DNA of 64,000 bases from Deltaproteobacteria bacterium (lineage in GTDB: Bacteria; SAR324; XYD2-FULL-50-16). Numbering within the stretch: the first letter of the stretch is position 1; each line of letters starts with the position of its first letter. The stretch lies in the NCBI GenBank assembly GCA_018645005.1, contig JABGPJ010000110.1, positions 39,429-103,428 of the forward strand, read 5' to 3'. The notes beneath the pieces were generated by a model. The model was not told where the DNA came from. It saw only the letters and a program-made list of their open reading frames with translations, and made no database searches. This document shows positions 31,757-42,464 of this stretch, piece by piece. A program made the translations under genes and the position numbers.

Positions 31757-34102
31757 ATGGACTTTCGCTCTTTCATATGCGGCGCACTAAAGCTGCCGGT
31801 TCAGTCAACAGCTGTCCCTCCAATACGCTGCAGACAAACGATTCAACTCGAAAAGGCCCTGAATCAACAGATTCAAAAAAGGCAGGATCTAAAAAAGGTC
31901 CTGATACAGACCCTGGCAAATCTACGGACGCTGATTCTGGATCGCGGCTCTATTATGACCCAAGACTGGCAACCTATTTGTCAGGAAACTGAAAATTTGG
32001 GGTTAGGGGATATTACCTGTTTCATTGAAGGACTAATTGTTCTGAAGACTCAACCCGAATATCTGGGGTGTCTGGATGTCGACCTGTTGCATCAGAATCT
32101 GAATGGTTGCCTGGATCAACTTGACGAAACGATTCGCAATCTTGACAGTTACGGTTTCTTTGAGGACAAGGACGACAGTGCGGATTCAAATCTACTGGAA
32201 AATAAAAATGTCTTGATTGCTGAGGATATGCCTTATAATCGAATTCTATTGAAGAAAATCCTGCAGCGACTCAATTGTATTACCAGTGAAGCAGAGAATG
32301 GCAAAGAAGCAGTTGAGCAATGGACGCAGAATTCCTCATTTGATCTGATTGTCATGGATATGAACATGCCAGTGATGGATGGATTTGAAGCAACCCACGC
32401 TATTCGTCAATATGAAGCCGAAAATGCACTGAAAAGAACCCCGATTATTGCTGTGACGGCACTGGCCATGAGAGGTGATCGGGAAAGATGCCTGGATGCG
32501 GGTTGTGATGAATATATCACAAAGCCGGTTGTTGCCAACCTGTTGATCAATATCTGCCAGCAACTTTTAAGTGGAGTCGAAGCACAATCAGAACCGGCTG
32601 AAGTACAAAGAACAATTGATATTCAGAAAGTTCTGTTGAAAACAGATAATCAGGTATATGAATATATTTTGAAATCTATTCTGGGATCGCATGGTATCGT
32701 TTTTGACCAACTGGACAGCTTAGTGGATATTCAAATAAGCCTGTTAGAAGATCGCTATGATTTTGTGATTTTGGAAGCGGCAGTCGACCTGGCGCTTGCC
32801 TATTTCATAAAAACTCATTTTCCGGATAAGTATGTTATTTTAATCACGACGAAAGAGCATGACAGCAGTATTTTTTCTGCAAAATCAGAGAATAATATCC
32901 TATATCCGTTTGACAGGGATCAGATATCTGCGGTTCTGAACCACTGCTTTCATATGCAGCAATTAGCCAGAAAAAGAGCGGAAAGTATCGCTGATGCTGA
33001 TTCACTGGGCAGAATCAAAGGACGAGCCAGTATCAAAGAGGCTGTTCAGAAGTCGAATCAACAGCTGGCGGTCTGGCAGAAGGCGTTTCGCAAAATTGGT
33101 GGAGACCTGGTCCTCAGCCATGAGTTCAATTTTCATGGCAAGTACGGATTTATCCTGGGTGATGTTTCCGGGCATGACATACAAAGTGGTTATACTGCTT
33201 CATGGTTCGCGGGTCTGGTCAAAGGTGTCTGGGGACAATACAGCAACCCGTACGATCTATTGTGCAATCTGAACAGCTTTTTTGATCATGATGCGGATGA
33301 GGAAGATAAACGATTCGTGTGTGCGCTAATATTGCTCTGGGACCCTCTGCGTCACAAGCTTTACTATGCTAATGCCGGCATTCCCGGCGGAATTCTGGTG
33401 GAGAAAAAAACCGGCCAGACTACATTGATAAAATGGACAGGGATGCCCATTGGATTGTTTCCCGAAATGGACATGTTCGACCATGCCGAAATAGATTTTT
33501 TGCCTGGAGATCGGTTGTATATCGCTACTGATGGTGTTTTAGAAGCAATTCCCAGTGAAATAATCTCAGGTATCGGTGAGTCGAAAAGCAATCAACCACC
33601 GCAGCAGGCGTTGGATTCCATTGTGGACTTTGTCAAACGCTCTATTGAGGTGACCGATGACCTCACCATTGCTGTTTTCGAAGGGCACAATTTCGATGAA
33701 CCGCAAAGGGGATTTCGCAAAGCAATTAAATCCACTTCTGCAGAAATTGAAACAGTACTGAAGTATATCGAACAGTATATCAATGAGCATGACTTAAATA
33801 AGTTTGGTGGAGGCAAAATTTCAGTGGCGGTGCGGGAAGCTTTAATCAACGCTTTGGAACACGGAAACGGCAATGTTGAAGAAAAATCAATCGATATTGA
33901 TCTCGAAATATTTAATAACACGATACAAGTGAGGGTTTCTGATAGTGGTGGTGGTTTTGATCTGAATAGCGAAAAAAAACGATTGAAAGAGGAAGGTGAA
34001 TTGCGCATACACGGGCGTGGAATCGATATGATGGAAACCATCTGCCAGTCCGTGTCTTTTAATGGCGGGGGTGTCTGTCTGGAGTTTGTCGAAACTGATT
34101 AG
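31757..34102 (+). CDS. REC - pseudo-REC - SpoIIE/PP2C phosphatase - HATPase_c (RsbW-like) multidomain signalling protein
   Basis: REC: NVLIAEDMPYNRILL...DLIVMDMNMPVMDG...TALAMRGDRERCLDAGCDEYITKP. SpoIIE: FILGDVSGHDIQSG...GDRLYIATDGVLEA. HATPase: REALINALEHGN...VSDSGGGFD...GRGIDMM. Start probably at MDFRSF (31757). Confidence 0.88.
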   Translation: MDFRSFICGALKLPVQSTAVPPIRCRQTIQLEKALNQQIQKRQDLKKVLIQTLANLRTLILDRGSIMTQDWQPICQETENLGLGDITCFIEGLIVLKTQPEYLGCLDVDLLHQNLNGCLDQLDETIRNLDSYGFFEDKDDSADSNLLENKNVLIAEDMPYNRILLKKILQRLNCITSEAENGKEAVEQWTQNSSFDLIVMDMNMPVMDGFEATHAIRQYEAENALKRTPIIAVTALAMRGDRERCLDAGCDEYITKPVVANLLINICQQLLSGVEAQSEPAEVQRTIDIQKVLLKTDNQVYEYILKSILGSHGIVFDQLDSLVDIQISLLEDRYDFVILEAAVDLALAYFIKTHFPDKYVILITTKEHDSSIFSAKSENNILYPFDRDQISAVLNHCFHMQQLARKRAESIADADSLGRIKGRASIKEAVQKSNQQLAVWQKAFRKIGGDLVLSHEFNFHGKYGFILGDVSGHDIQSGYTASWFAGLVKGVWGQYSNPYDLLCNLNSFFDHDADEEDKRFVCALILLWDPLRHKLYYANAGIPGGILVEKKTGQTTLIKWTGMPIGLFPEMDMFDHAEIDFLPGDRLYIATDGVLEAIPSEIISGIGESKSNQPPQQALDSIVDFVKRSIEVTDDLTIAVFEGHNFDEPQRGFRKAIKSTSAEIETVLKYIEQYINEHDLNKFGGGKISVAVREALINALEHGNGNVEEKSIDIDLEIFNNTIQVRVSDSGGGFDLNSEKKRLKEEGELRIHGRGIDMMETICQSVSFNGGGVCLEFVETD

Positions 34103-34125
34103 GAAAAAAGAGGAGATGAGGTACG

Positions 34126-35451
34126 GTGCCAACTGAAAAAAGTCTTGATCGATTTATACTCGATGCGAATGTGCTGCTCTATGAACCGGACTGTATTTAT
34201 GCCTATCCGGATGCCCATGTCGTCATTCCCATCTCAGTGATCGAGGAGATCGATCACTTTAAAAAAGAGTTCAACGAGATCGGTCGAAATGCCCGCCTGA
34301 TGTCACAAATTCTGGATAAAGTCCGCATGCGCGGATCTTTGACTGAAGGGATCAAGCTTGAAAATGGGGGTTTACTGAGTGTTTTTATCGTCGAAGAGAG
34401 GACAATCCATCTGCCTGCCTTTGTCAATATGAACAAAAATTCCAACAGGGTGCTGGCGGCGACGATGCTGATTCATCAAAAATATCCGCGACAGACTGTT
34501 CTGGTTACCAACGATACCAATCTTCGGGTCCGAGTCTCTGCCCTGGGAATTAAAGTCACGGCCTATGAAGAAAAACTGCCAAATCTGGAAAAATTTTACG
34601 AGGGGATTGTCACCCGTAGAGTTAACGACGATGAGTTTGAATCTGTTGTGCAAAGCGGTGAGCTGAAAGTTCCGGGTAGTGAATATCATGCCAATCAGAA
34701 TGTCCTGCTGCAGTCGTCTGAATCCGATCAGAACAGGGTCTGCCGCTATCATCTGGAAAAAGGAAAACTGGGACTTATAGAGCACTATCCGGACGGTATC
34801 TGGGGTATCAGGGCAAGAAACAGGGAGCAGGAGATTGCCCTGGACCTCCTGATGGACGAATCCATTCATATTGTCATTTTGGCCGGTAAGGCTGGCACAG
34901 GGAAAACCTTGCTGGCACTGGCGGTAGCACTGGAATTAATGCTCTCAGCCAATCAGTACCAGAAAATCTTGGTCTCTCGTCCCATTTTCCCTATGGGAAG
35001 GGATATGGGGTACCTGCCGGGGGATATCGAAAAGAAAATGGAGCCCTGGATGCAACCCATATTTGATAATCTTGAATTTCTCTCGACCAATCATTCCTCG
35101 CCAGGGAGTAAAACAGGCGGCTATCAACGATTGCTGGACATGGGGCTAGTCGAACTGGAACCATTGACATATATTCGCGGTCGGTCCATTCCCCATCGAT
35201 TTATGATTGTTGATGAGGCTCAAAACCTGACGCCCCACGAGATCAAAACCATCGTCACCCGTGTGGGAACCGGTACAAAACTGGTTCTGACAGGGGATCC
35301 TTATCAGATAGATAATCCATACGTAGATGCCGGTTCAAACGGGCTTTCACATGTGATTGAGAAGTTTCAGAATTACAGCCTTTCCGGACATGTTAATCTG
35401 ATTCATGGTGTTCGTTCCAAACTGGCGGAACTGGCATCGAATGTTCTTTAA
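34126..35451 (+). CDS. PIN domain - PhoH ATPase fusion (YlaK/PhoH2-like)
   Basis: PIN: FILDANVLLYEPDCIYAY...VIPISVIEEIDHFK. PhoH: VILAGKAGTGKTLLALAVALE...MIVDEAQNLTPHEIKTIVTRVG; GTG start. Confidence 0.93.
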   Translation: MPTEKSLDRFILDANVLLYEPDCIYAYPDAHVVIPISVIEEIDHFKKEFNEIGRNARLMSQILDKVRMRGSLTEGIKLENGGLLSVFIVEERTIHLPAFVNMNKNSNRVLAATMLIHQKYPRQTVLVTNDTNLRVRVSALGIKVTAYEEKLPNLEKFYEGIVTRRVNDDEFESVVQSGELKVPGSEYHANQNVLLQSSESDQNRVCRYHLEKGKLGLIEHYPDGIWGIRARNREQEIALDLLMDESIHIVILAGKAGTGKTLLALAVALELMLSANQYQKILVSRPIFPMGRDMGYLPGDIEKKMEPWMQPIFDNLEFLSTNHSSPGSKTGGYQRLLDMGLVELEPLTYIRGRSIPHRFMIVDEAQNLTPHEIKTIVTRVGTGTKLVLTGDPYQIDNPYVDAGSNGLSHVIEKFQNYSLSGHVNLIHGVRSKLAELASNVL

Positions 35452-35534
35452 TCTAGTGCGCTCCGAATCGTCACCGTTTCCATGTATTTGTCGTTTTCAA
35501 CCCTTTTCCGGCTGGCTCGGATTGAAACATCAGA

Positions 35535-36878
35535 ATGATTGTCAAGCAGGTTATGCAGAAAACTCGGATCAAAAAAAGTTTTAATTCCAGGCAAACAGCC
35601 GCTCTTGATCTCCTGGAATGGCTTCGAAGCGGTAGAATTGTTTACCGTCGTCGCGAGGATCTCGCTACCCCACAGGATTATGCGCTTTATCGCAATCTGG
35701 TCAGTAGCGTCATTCGCCATAAGGGAAAATTTGTTTTTTTTATTGAGGTTCTGACCGACCGTTCTCTGGAGAAGTTGGATCGGGAAGTAGTTATCTGTCT
35801 GCTGCTCGGCCTGGCACAATTGGATCAGTTATCAGGCATACACGAGTACGCAGCTGTTAATGAAACGGTTGAATTAATCTCCTTTTTTAAAAAAAATCGT
35901 CTTAAAGGTTTTATCAACGGCAACCTGAGATCATTTCTGCGCAGGCGGGACGAACTGGAGGAAAAGCTTAAGCAGCAACCACTGTCTGCTCGGTCAAGCC
36001 ACCCTGAGTGGATGGTTAAACGTTGGCAAAATCAATATGGCAGGGATAAAACGGAAAAAATGTGTACCGCCAACAATCTGCTTCCCAGAATTCGGGTGAT
36101 TGTAAATCCGGCATTTGACAGGGAAAACATTGAAGCAGACCTGGCGAGTCGGTATGAAATTGATGAACAGCATTCAGAAGGCTTCACTCTGAATAATCCC
36201 GCGGGCTTATTCGAGACGCAATGGGCAGATAAGGGGGCTTTTCTGGTGCAGGATCATTCATCCCAACAGATCAACCGCTTAATCCAGCTGCTGCCGAAAA
36301 TGTGTGTTTTGGATGCATGTGCCTCCCCCGGGGGGAAACTGTTTCATATGGAATGGCGATTTGAGAAGGAGATCGACCAGCTTGTCGCCCTCGAAATTTC
36401 AGAAATGCGTCTTGAGCGGTTGAAAGCAAATAAAAAAAAATATCGGAGTCGGGCGCAGCTTGTGCGGATGGATGCTGCCTGCCCAGCTCTGACAACTGGC
36501 TTCGATTTGATACTGGTCGATGCACCTTGCAGTGCGACCGGTACGATCCAAAAACATCCGGAGTTAAAATGGCAACGGTGTGAAGCGGATATTTTACAGA
36601 ATCAACAAAAGCAGCTTGCAATCTTGAATGGCTTACGGGAGGTGGTTAAGGTAAACGGATACCTGCTCTACGTCACTTGTTCACTTGAAAAGGAGGAAAA
36701 TCAGATAGTTATACAGAAGTTTCTGGAAAGGCAATCTCACAGATACAGTCTGATTCCCTTTTCTCCTGCACAGGTTGATGAAAGTAATTTAACTCCAGAT
36801 GGTTTTTATCAGTGTTTGCCCCAGGAATCCACGATGGGTCTTTTTGCAGCCCTGCTGCAGAGAACGGCGGAAAAATGA
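35535..36878 (+). CDS. rsmB: 16S rRNA m5C967 methyltransferase-like RsmB (NusB-like N-terminus plus SAM-dependent MTase)
   Basis: VLDACASPGGKLFHM, LVDAPCSATGTIQKHPELKW, LLYVTCSLEKEEN. Confidence 0.9.
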   Translation: MIVKQVMQKTRIKKSFNSRQTAALDLLEWLRSGRIVYRRREDLATPQDYALYRNLVSSVIRHKGKFVFFIEVLTDRSLEKLDREVVICLLLGLAQLDQLSGIHEYAAVNETVELISFFKKNRLKGFINGNLRSFLRRRDELEEKLKQQPLSARSSHPEWMVKRWQNQYGRDKTEKMCTANNLLPRIRVIVNPAFDRENIEADLASRYEIDEQHSEGFTLNNPAGLFETQWADKGAFLVQDHSSQQINRLIQLLPKMCVLDACASPGGKLFHMEWRFEKEIDQLVALEISEMRLERLKANKKKYRSRAQLVRMDAACPALTTGFDLILVDAPCSATGTIQKHPELKWQRCEADILQNQQKQLAILNGLREVVKVNGYLLYVTCSLEKEENQIVIQKFLERQSHRYSLIPFSPAQVDESNLTPDGFYQCLPQESTMGLFAALLQRTAEK

Positions 36879-37124
36879 GTGGCTTGCCTCTCTTTCTGAA
36901 TCCGCTTAATATAAACAAAAGTTAAAAACAGCTTAATTTCGAATTGAAATCCAGCTGTTGTCATCTGGTGAATCTCCTTGGGGGGATATTGATTTCTACC
37001 CACTTGTTTTGACCCCGGGAAGCAAAGTCTTGTGTATATGAAATACATCGCGCGAATGGGCAGACGTACTGAACAGTGTTCTGGAGTCATCATTTTTTTT
37101 AAATTCTGACAATACGGATTTATT

Positions 37125-37772
37125 ATGGTTAAAGTCGCACCTTCCATTCTTTCAGCTTCCTTTAACAACCTGGCATTGGAAATCGACAATGTTGTAAAGG
37201 CGGGAGCGGATCTTATTCATCTGGATGTCATGGATGGTATTTTTGTTCCTAACGTAACCTTCGGTCCTTTGATATACAAAGATATTCCCAGATATGAAGG
37301 GGTCGAATTCGACGCGCATCTGATGGTGACGCAACCGGAGAAAAATATTCACTCTTTTCTGGAAAGTGGGCTTGATCGAATCTCAATCCATGCAGAATCA
37401 ACCGATCATCTGCATAGATTGCTGCAGATGATCCGCAACCATCAAATAAAACCCGCAGTTGCTCTCAATCCTGCGACACCGCTTGCCGCTGTGAAATGGG
37501 TTTTGGAAGATCTGGATATGGTTCTGATCATGTCTGTTAATCCCGGATTTGGCGGGCAGTCGTTTCTCAAGGGTATGCTTGGAAAAATAGAGCGACTCAA
37601 GGAGATGATTCAACAGCAAGGGCTCACGGTTGAGATTGAAGTCGATGGTGGTGTTTGTCCTGATAATATCAGAGACGTGGTCAATGCGGGTGCCGATATC
37701 GTTGTCGCTGGTTCAGCGGTTTTTGGAAAACCTGATTACGCTGAAGCCATTCGAGCACTTAAGAACCATTAA
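37125..37772 (+). CDS. rpe: Ribulose-phosphate 3-epimerase
   Basis: VAPSILSASFNNLALEI, HLDVMDGIFVPNVTFGP, MSVNPGFGGQSF, EVDGGV. Confidence 0.97.
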   Translation: MVKVAPSILSASFNNLALEIDNVVKAGADLIHLDVMDGIFVPNVTFGPLIYKDIPRYEGVEFDAHLMVTQPEKNIHSFLESGLDRISIHAESTDHLHRLLQMIRNHQIKPAVALNPATPLAAVKWVLEDLDMVLIMSVNPGFGGQSFLKGMLGKIERLKEMIQQQGLTVEIEVDGGVCPDNIRDVVNAGADIVVAGSAVFGKPDYAEAIRALKNH

Positions 37773-37864
37773 CAGTCCGTGCCTACAAAACTTGATCTCG
37801 GATAGCGGGTGGGCGCGAATGGATTTAGGTGGAAATCATCAACAAATCAGCGGGGAAAAAGCGG

Positions 37865-38350
37865 ATGAGAATCGGTCTCGGATATGATGTTCATCAGTTG
37901 CATGAGGGTCGTAAACTGGTTTTAGGGGGTGTTCAGATCCCCTTTAAAAAGGGTTTGCTGGGCCATTCAGATGCGGATGTGCTGGTCCACGCAATTATCG
38001 ATGCGCTGCTGGGTGCGCTGGCTATGGGTGATATCGGAGTACTTTTCCCGGACAATGACGACGGGTACAAAGACATCAGCAGCATCGGACTGCTGGATCA
38101 GGTTGTTGATCGCATCATGCAGAAAGGTTGGTCTGTGGGCAATATCGATGCGGTTATCATGGCAGAACAACCTAAATTACGTCCGTTTATCTCCGAAATG
38201 TCCAGTAGAATTGCTAAATGTTTGCATATCGAAACAGAACAGGTCTCAATTAAGGCAACAACTACCGAGAAACTTGGTTTTGTCGGAAGAGAGGAAGGAA
38301 TTGCAGCTCAGGCGGTTGCTTTACTCATGAAGCGCCACTCCCGGAGTTAA
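37865..38350 (+). CDS. ispF: 2-C-methyl-D-erythritol 2,4-cyclodiphosphate synthase
   Basis: [52 protein letters not shown]...[22 protein letters not shown]. Confidence 0.97.
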   Translation: MRIGLGYDVHQLHEGRKLVLGGVQIPFKKGLLGHSDADVLVHAIIDALLGALAMGDIGVLFPDNDDGYKDISSIGLLDQVVDRIMQKGWSVGNIDAVIMAEQPKLRPFISEMSSRIAKCLHIETEQVSIKATTTEKLGFVGREEGIAAQAVALLMKRHSRS

Positions 38351-38421
38351 CCGGAAATGGGTCCCTTTCAGAGAATTCCCCTGGAAAGGTCGGTGCTGAT
38401 CGGTTTTGCAAGTGATATGAC

Positions 38422-41028
38422 ATGAATGAGACAAAGAAGACTATTATCAACCTGCAGACGTTCTTCATCTTCATGAATCGCAGAACGATTCAGAAGTTCC
38501 TGCTGTTTCTAATTATCAGCGCTGTTATCGGCTACCTCATTTCCCCCCGCGTGATTTTTCTGCCGACCGTTTATGAAGAGGGGGACATCATATTACAGAC
38601 CCTGGTGGTGGAAGAGGACCTGCTGATCCCTGACAAAGTTTCAACCCGGCTGAAGCAGGAGAAATTAGTCGAGGAACAACGCCCGGTGTATGATTTTGAC
38701 CCCAACATCCTGGCTAAAAAACGGCAGAATATCGCGCAATCATTTCAATTCATTCGGTCCGGAATGGCGCATCTGGCAGATGAGGAAAAGGAACTGAACA
38801 GTAAGAACAGGCTGCTGGGTCTCGACTATTTTTCATCCATCAAAACACAACACGAAATCGCCGACCAGATTTCGTTTTATAGTAAATATAGACGACTGCT
38901 GCAAAGTCAGTTAAAAACCTTTCAAAAAGGTGTGAAACTGACATCGAAAGGGTTCGAGAAAAAGAAAAAACTGGATGCAGATCTCAATACAGTCAACCAG
39001 TTGTTGTCCGAATTCAAAGAGAAATTAAGCTATTTCAAGACAGAACAGAAAAGTTTTAAGGAACGATTTCAAAAAGCGGATGAAGCGGATATTCAGCAGA
39101 AGAGTCGTATTGAGGAAAAAAAAGAGTCGATAACCCGGGAGTTTATGGATTCCCTGAATATTGATATCGATGAAGTTGGTCAAGATCTGCTGGCGCTCCC
39201 TCTCTTGACGAAAGAGATTGAAGAGAGGTTAATGGCGCTGCTGAACAGCCTGTTGACCAAAAGAATAGTCGCCTCAAAAGGAATTCTGGCACAGGCTGCG
39301 GACAATCGTATTGATATCCGTAATCTGGTCACGGGAGAGGTTGTCATGGTCGAGAGCCTCCAGGCTTTGTACGACATACAAGATGTCAGCCGGATGGTTT
39401 CCGATCTTGCAAAATCCTATTTTCCCGATGATGAAACCGGGCGGAAAAAACCTCTGATCATCATGCTGGCGCAAAAACTGATCAAACCGAATATCACAGA
39501 AAACAGGCTCGAATTTAAGAAGAGAAAAACGGATGTAATCGCCAACATGAGTCCGGTCTATTTCGGTGTCAAAAAGGGAGAAATAATCGCCCGGGCCGGA
39601 GACCGTGGCACAGCGCATCAGGTTGAGTTGATCAGAAGCTATTATGAGGTCGTCTCCAATATGGATAAACTGCCACAGATGGTGGGGAATGTCCTGATCG
39701 TATTGGCTAGCCTGCTTTTGATTTCATTTGCGTTCAGGGTCAATGGCGCGCTTCAACCGCTTCTTTTTAAGAATCAATTGCTGATTATTTCAGCAGTGGT
39801 GATTACACTGATTCTAATTAAAGGGGGTATCGTCCTGGGGGAAATTGTCGAGACTCGCTATGCGGATCTTCCCAGGGAAATATATATCTACATGCTGCCT
39901 ATCGCTCTGAGTTCGATGTTGGTCGGGATCCTCATCAATTTTGAATGTGGGGTGCTGGCAGGTCTGTTAGCAGGCCTTTTTGCCTCCATCATGCTTCAGG
40001 GAAGCCTCTACTATTTTTTCTTTGCTGTTATGGGCAGCACTGTCGCCTCTTTGCCGGTGACCCGTTTTGAATCCCGTTATTCACTGCTGACCCACGGGTT
40101 TAAAATCTCGATGATGAACCTGCCAGTCGTGATTATCATTTACCTGGTCGAAAGAAACCAGATCGGGAATATGATCTGGTTCGATATCTTTTTTGCACTC
40201 ATCGGCGGATTGCTGACTGCTATTGTGACCTCCATACTTTTGCCGTTTTTCGAGTCGATTTTTGACATTACCACCCATCTTAAGCTCCTTGAGTTGTCCA
40301 ATATGAACCACCCGGTCTTAAAGGATTTGATATTCAAAGCCCCTGGAACGTATCAACACTCAATCATCGTTGGGAATCTAGCTGAATCCGGGGCCTTGAA
40401 AATTGGGGCGAACTCACTCCTGGCTCGTGTAGCTTCATACTACCACGATATTGGTAAAGGGGAAGATGCCGTCTATTTTGTGGAAAATCAAGCTCCGAAT
40501 ATGCCGAATATTCATAATAATTTGGCACCCCTGGATTCAGCACAGAAAATCATCGGTCATTTGCGGGATGGGGCAAAAATAGCAGAAAAGCATCGATTGG
40601 GCTCCGCGATTAAAAATATCATGTTGCAGCATCATGGAACCAACCGGGTGACATATTTCTATAAAAAAGCGGTCAAGAATATAGACGAATCCCAGGGTGA
40701 ACCACCGGTTGATGAGAATCTCTTTCGCTATCCCGGACCCAAGCCCCAAAATCTGGAAGCTGCAGTGGTGATGATGGCAGATATCGCCGAAGCGGCTACT
40801 CGAAGTATTGACAATCCTTCTGTTGAGTCCATCACGGAAATGGTGGATAAAGTCTGCTGGAGTATACTCAGAGACGGTCAACTGGATGAATCTGGAATTA
40901 CACTACAAACTTATCATGAAGTTGTTCAGGTCTACAGCAGCATGTTGATCAGCATTCACCACCCCCGAATTAAGTACCCTGAAGACAGTCTGGTTTCGAC
41001 GACTGACTTTCGCGGGCCAAATCGTTGA
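38422..41028 (+). CDS. 7TM-HD phosphohydrolase, PgpH/YqfF-like (c-di-AMP phosphodiesterase family)
   Basis: 868 aa; N-terminal TM plus extracellular 7TMR-HDED-type region, multiple TM helices, HD domain PGTYQHSIIVGNLAE...ASYYHDIGKGED...IMLQHHGT. Confidence 0.9.
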   Translation: MNETKKTIINLQTFFIFMNRRTIQKFLLFLIISAVIGYLISPRVIFLPTVYEEGDIILQTLVVEEDLLIPDKVSTRLKQEKLVEEQRPVYDFDPNILAKKRQNIAQSFQFIRSGMAHLADEEKELNSKNRLLGLDYFSSIKTQHEIADQISFYSKYRRLLQSQLKTFQKGVKLTSKGFEKKKKLDADLNTVNQLLSEFKEKLSYFKTEQKSFKERFQKADEADIQQKSRIEEKKESITREFMDSLNIDIDEVGQDLLALPLLTKEIEERLMALLNSLLTKRIVASKGILAQAADNRIDIRNLVTGEVVMVESLQALYDIQDVSRMVSDLAKSYFPDDETGRKKPLIIMLAQKLIKPNITENRLEFKKRKTDVIANMSPVYFGVKKGEIIARAGDRGTAHQVELIRSYYEVVSNMDKLPQMVGNVLIVLASLLLISFAFRVNGALQPLLFKNQLLIISAVVITLILIKGGIVLGEIVETRYADLPREIYIYMLPIALSSMLVGILINFECGVLAGLLAGLFASIMLQGSLYYFFFAVMGSTVASLPVTRFESRYSLLTHGFKISMMNLPVVIIIYLVERNQIGNMIWFDIFFALIGGLLTAIVTSILLPFFESIFDITTHLKLLELSNMNHPVLKDLIFKAPGTYQHSIIVGNLAESGALKIGANSLLARVASYYHDIGKGEDAVYFVENQAPNMPNIHNNLAPLDSAQKIIGHLRDGAKIAEKHRLGSAIKNIMLQHHGTNRVTYFYKKAVKNIDESQGEPPVDENLFRYPGPKPQNLEAAVVMMADIAEAATRSIDNPSVESITEMVDKVCWSILRDGQLDESGITLQTYHEVVQVYSSMLISIHHPRIKYPEDSLVSTTDFRGPNR

Positions 41029-41044
41029 ATATTAGGCGAACAGT

Positions 41045-41518
41045 ATGGAAAACGAACATATTCAAATTACCTACGAACTCCCATCCGAGACTCTGCCGTT
41101 GCAGACTGAAAAAAGGATAATGGATGTACTTGGCTTATTGATGATGAAACTGGGTTTGAATTGCCGGATTCTTTCACTGTTTTTCTGCTCTGTTGAGACC
41201 ATGATTCAATTGAATGGAACCTATAGAAGTCAGGAAAAACCAACCGATCTTTTGTCCTGGCTTTATCAGGATGTTGAAGCCGAGTTGATTACACCTGATG
41301 AACCATGGGGGGAACTGGTCTACTGCCTGGAGCTGATTCGGAAACAAGCCACTGAGTCCGGCTGGGAACTTGAAGACGAGTTACTGAGACTGACTGTTCA
41401 CGGACTGACACACCTGCTCGGTTACGATCATGAAGACGAGGCGGACGAGGCTGTGATGCTTGCTTTTGAAAAGGATCTCTTGGAACAGATTGGATTGACG
41501 GGGGTTTATGAATCGTGA
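41045..41518 (+). CDS. ybeY: Endoribonuclease YbeY
   Basis: C-terminal metal motif LTVHGLTHLLGYDHE (HGxLHLxGYDH-type). Confidence 0.92.
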   Translation: MENEHIQITYELPSETLPLQTEKRIMDVLGLLMMKLGLNCRILSLFFCSVETMIQLNGTYRSQEKPTDLLSWLYQDVEAELITPDEPWGELVYCLELIRKQATESGWELEDELLRLTVHGLTHLLGYDHEDEADEAVMLAFEKDLLEQIGLTGVYES

Positions 41519-41526
41519 GCGCACAT

Positions 41527-41556
41527 AACGGATCGGAAATCTGTTTTCGATCCGTT
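41527..41556. terminator. Hairpin between convergent ybeY and rpmA
   Basis: AACGGATCGGAAA-TCTG-TTTTCGATCCGTT, 13 bp stem with one mismatch. Confidence 0.5.
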
Positions 41557-41574
41557 AAACAAACCGTGCTTTTG

Positions 41575-41835
41575 CTATGCTTCCGCCGGAACAATATTGA
41601 TCAGTTTCCGGCTTCTGTTCTTTTTGGTGAACTTGACAACACCATCACAGAGCGCGAACAATGTGTAGTCCTTGCCTGTACCAACGTTGCTTCCTGCGTG
41701 AAATGTATTGCCGACCTGCCTGACTATGATGGTGCCTGCCGTCACATTCTCTCCGCCAAATCTTTTGACACCCCTATGCTGCGGATTGGAATCTCTACCG
41801 TTCTTAACGCTACCTTGACCTTTTTTATGAGCCAT
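41575..41835 (-). CDS. rpmA: 50S ribosomal protein L27
   Basis: [62 protein letters not shown]. Confidence 0.97.
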   Translation of the reverse strand: MAHKKGQGSVKNGRDSNPQHRGVKRFGGENVTAGTIIVRQVGNTFHAGSNVGTGKDYTLFALCDGVVKFTKKNRSRKLINIVPAEA

Positions 41836-41958
41836 TTTTACCTCACATTGCTGATGATAAAACCAATTAATCTAACCGGATTCTTTTAAGTCATCACTGC
41901 CTTCAACTGTAATATTCCGTTGAAAAAAATCGTCTGCTTCGACGGGCAATAGAATTGC

Positions 41959-42273
41959 TTAAACTTTAATATCCGCTATCTGAATTTTAGTATAGTTCTG
42001 CCGGTGACCGGCAGTTTTGCGGTACCCTTTTCTTCTCTTCTTCTTGAAAACAACAACTTTCTTATCTTTGAAGTGATTCAAAATTTTTCCGCTGACTTTT
42101 GCACCGTCAACAAACGGAGTACCAACTTTGTAATCATTCTCTCCGGTTTTTACAAACAATACCTGATCCGATTCAAACACCGAACCCTCTTCTTGATCTA
42201 GTAAATCAACGGTCAGAATATCGTTTTTAGCTACGCGATACTGCTTGCCGCCTGTTTTTATTATTGCGTACAT
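41959..42273 (-). CDS. rplU: 50S ribosomal protein L21
   Basis: MYAIIKTGGKQYRVAKNDILTVDLL...VVFKKKRRKGYRKTAGHRQNYTKIQI. Confidence 0.97.
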   Translation of the reverse strand: MYAIIKTGGKQYRVAKNDILTVDLLDQEEGSVFESDQVLFVKTGENDYKVGTPFVDGAKVSGKILNHFKDKKVVVFKKKRRKGYRKTAGHRQNYTKIQIADIKV

Positions 42274-42464
42274 ATCTTGACTGCTTATGTGGGTGAGTGT
42301 CGCTAATAACGACTGCAGAATAAGTGAATCCTTTAAAAATAATGAAATCTGAAGACTTTGTCAATCGTAAGCTTCAGTTTATTGGCAAGTTGCCGATATT
42401 GAGATGCGTCAGGGGTTTTAATGCCTGGCGCTGGTAGAATTACAGAGATATCCCGGGATTTGGA

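Noticed and set aside
41515-41889. 124-aa plus ORF after ybeY
   Set aside because: Entirely antisense to rpmA, which is unambiguous.
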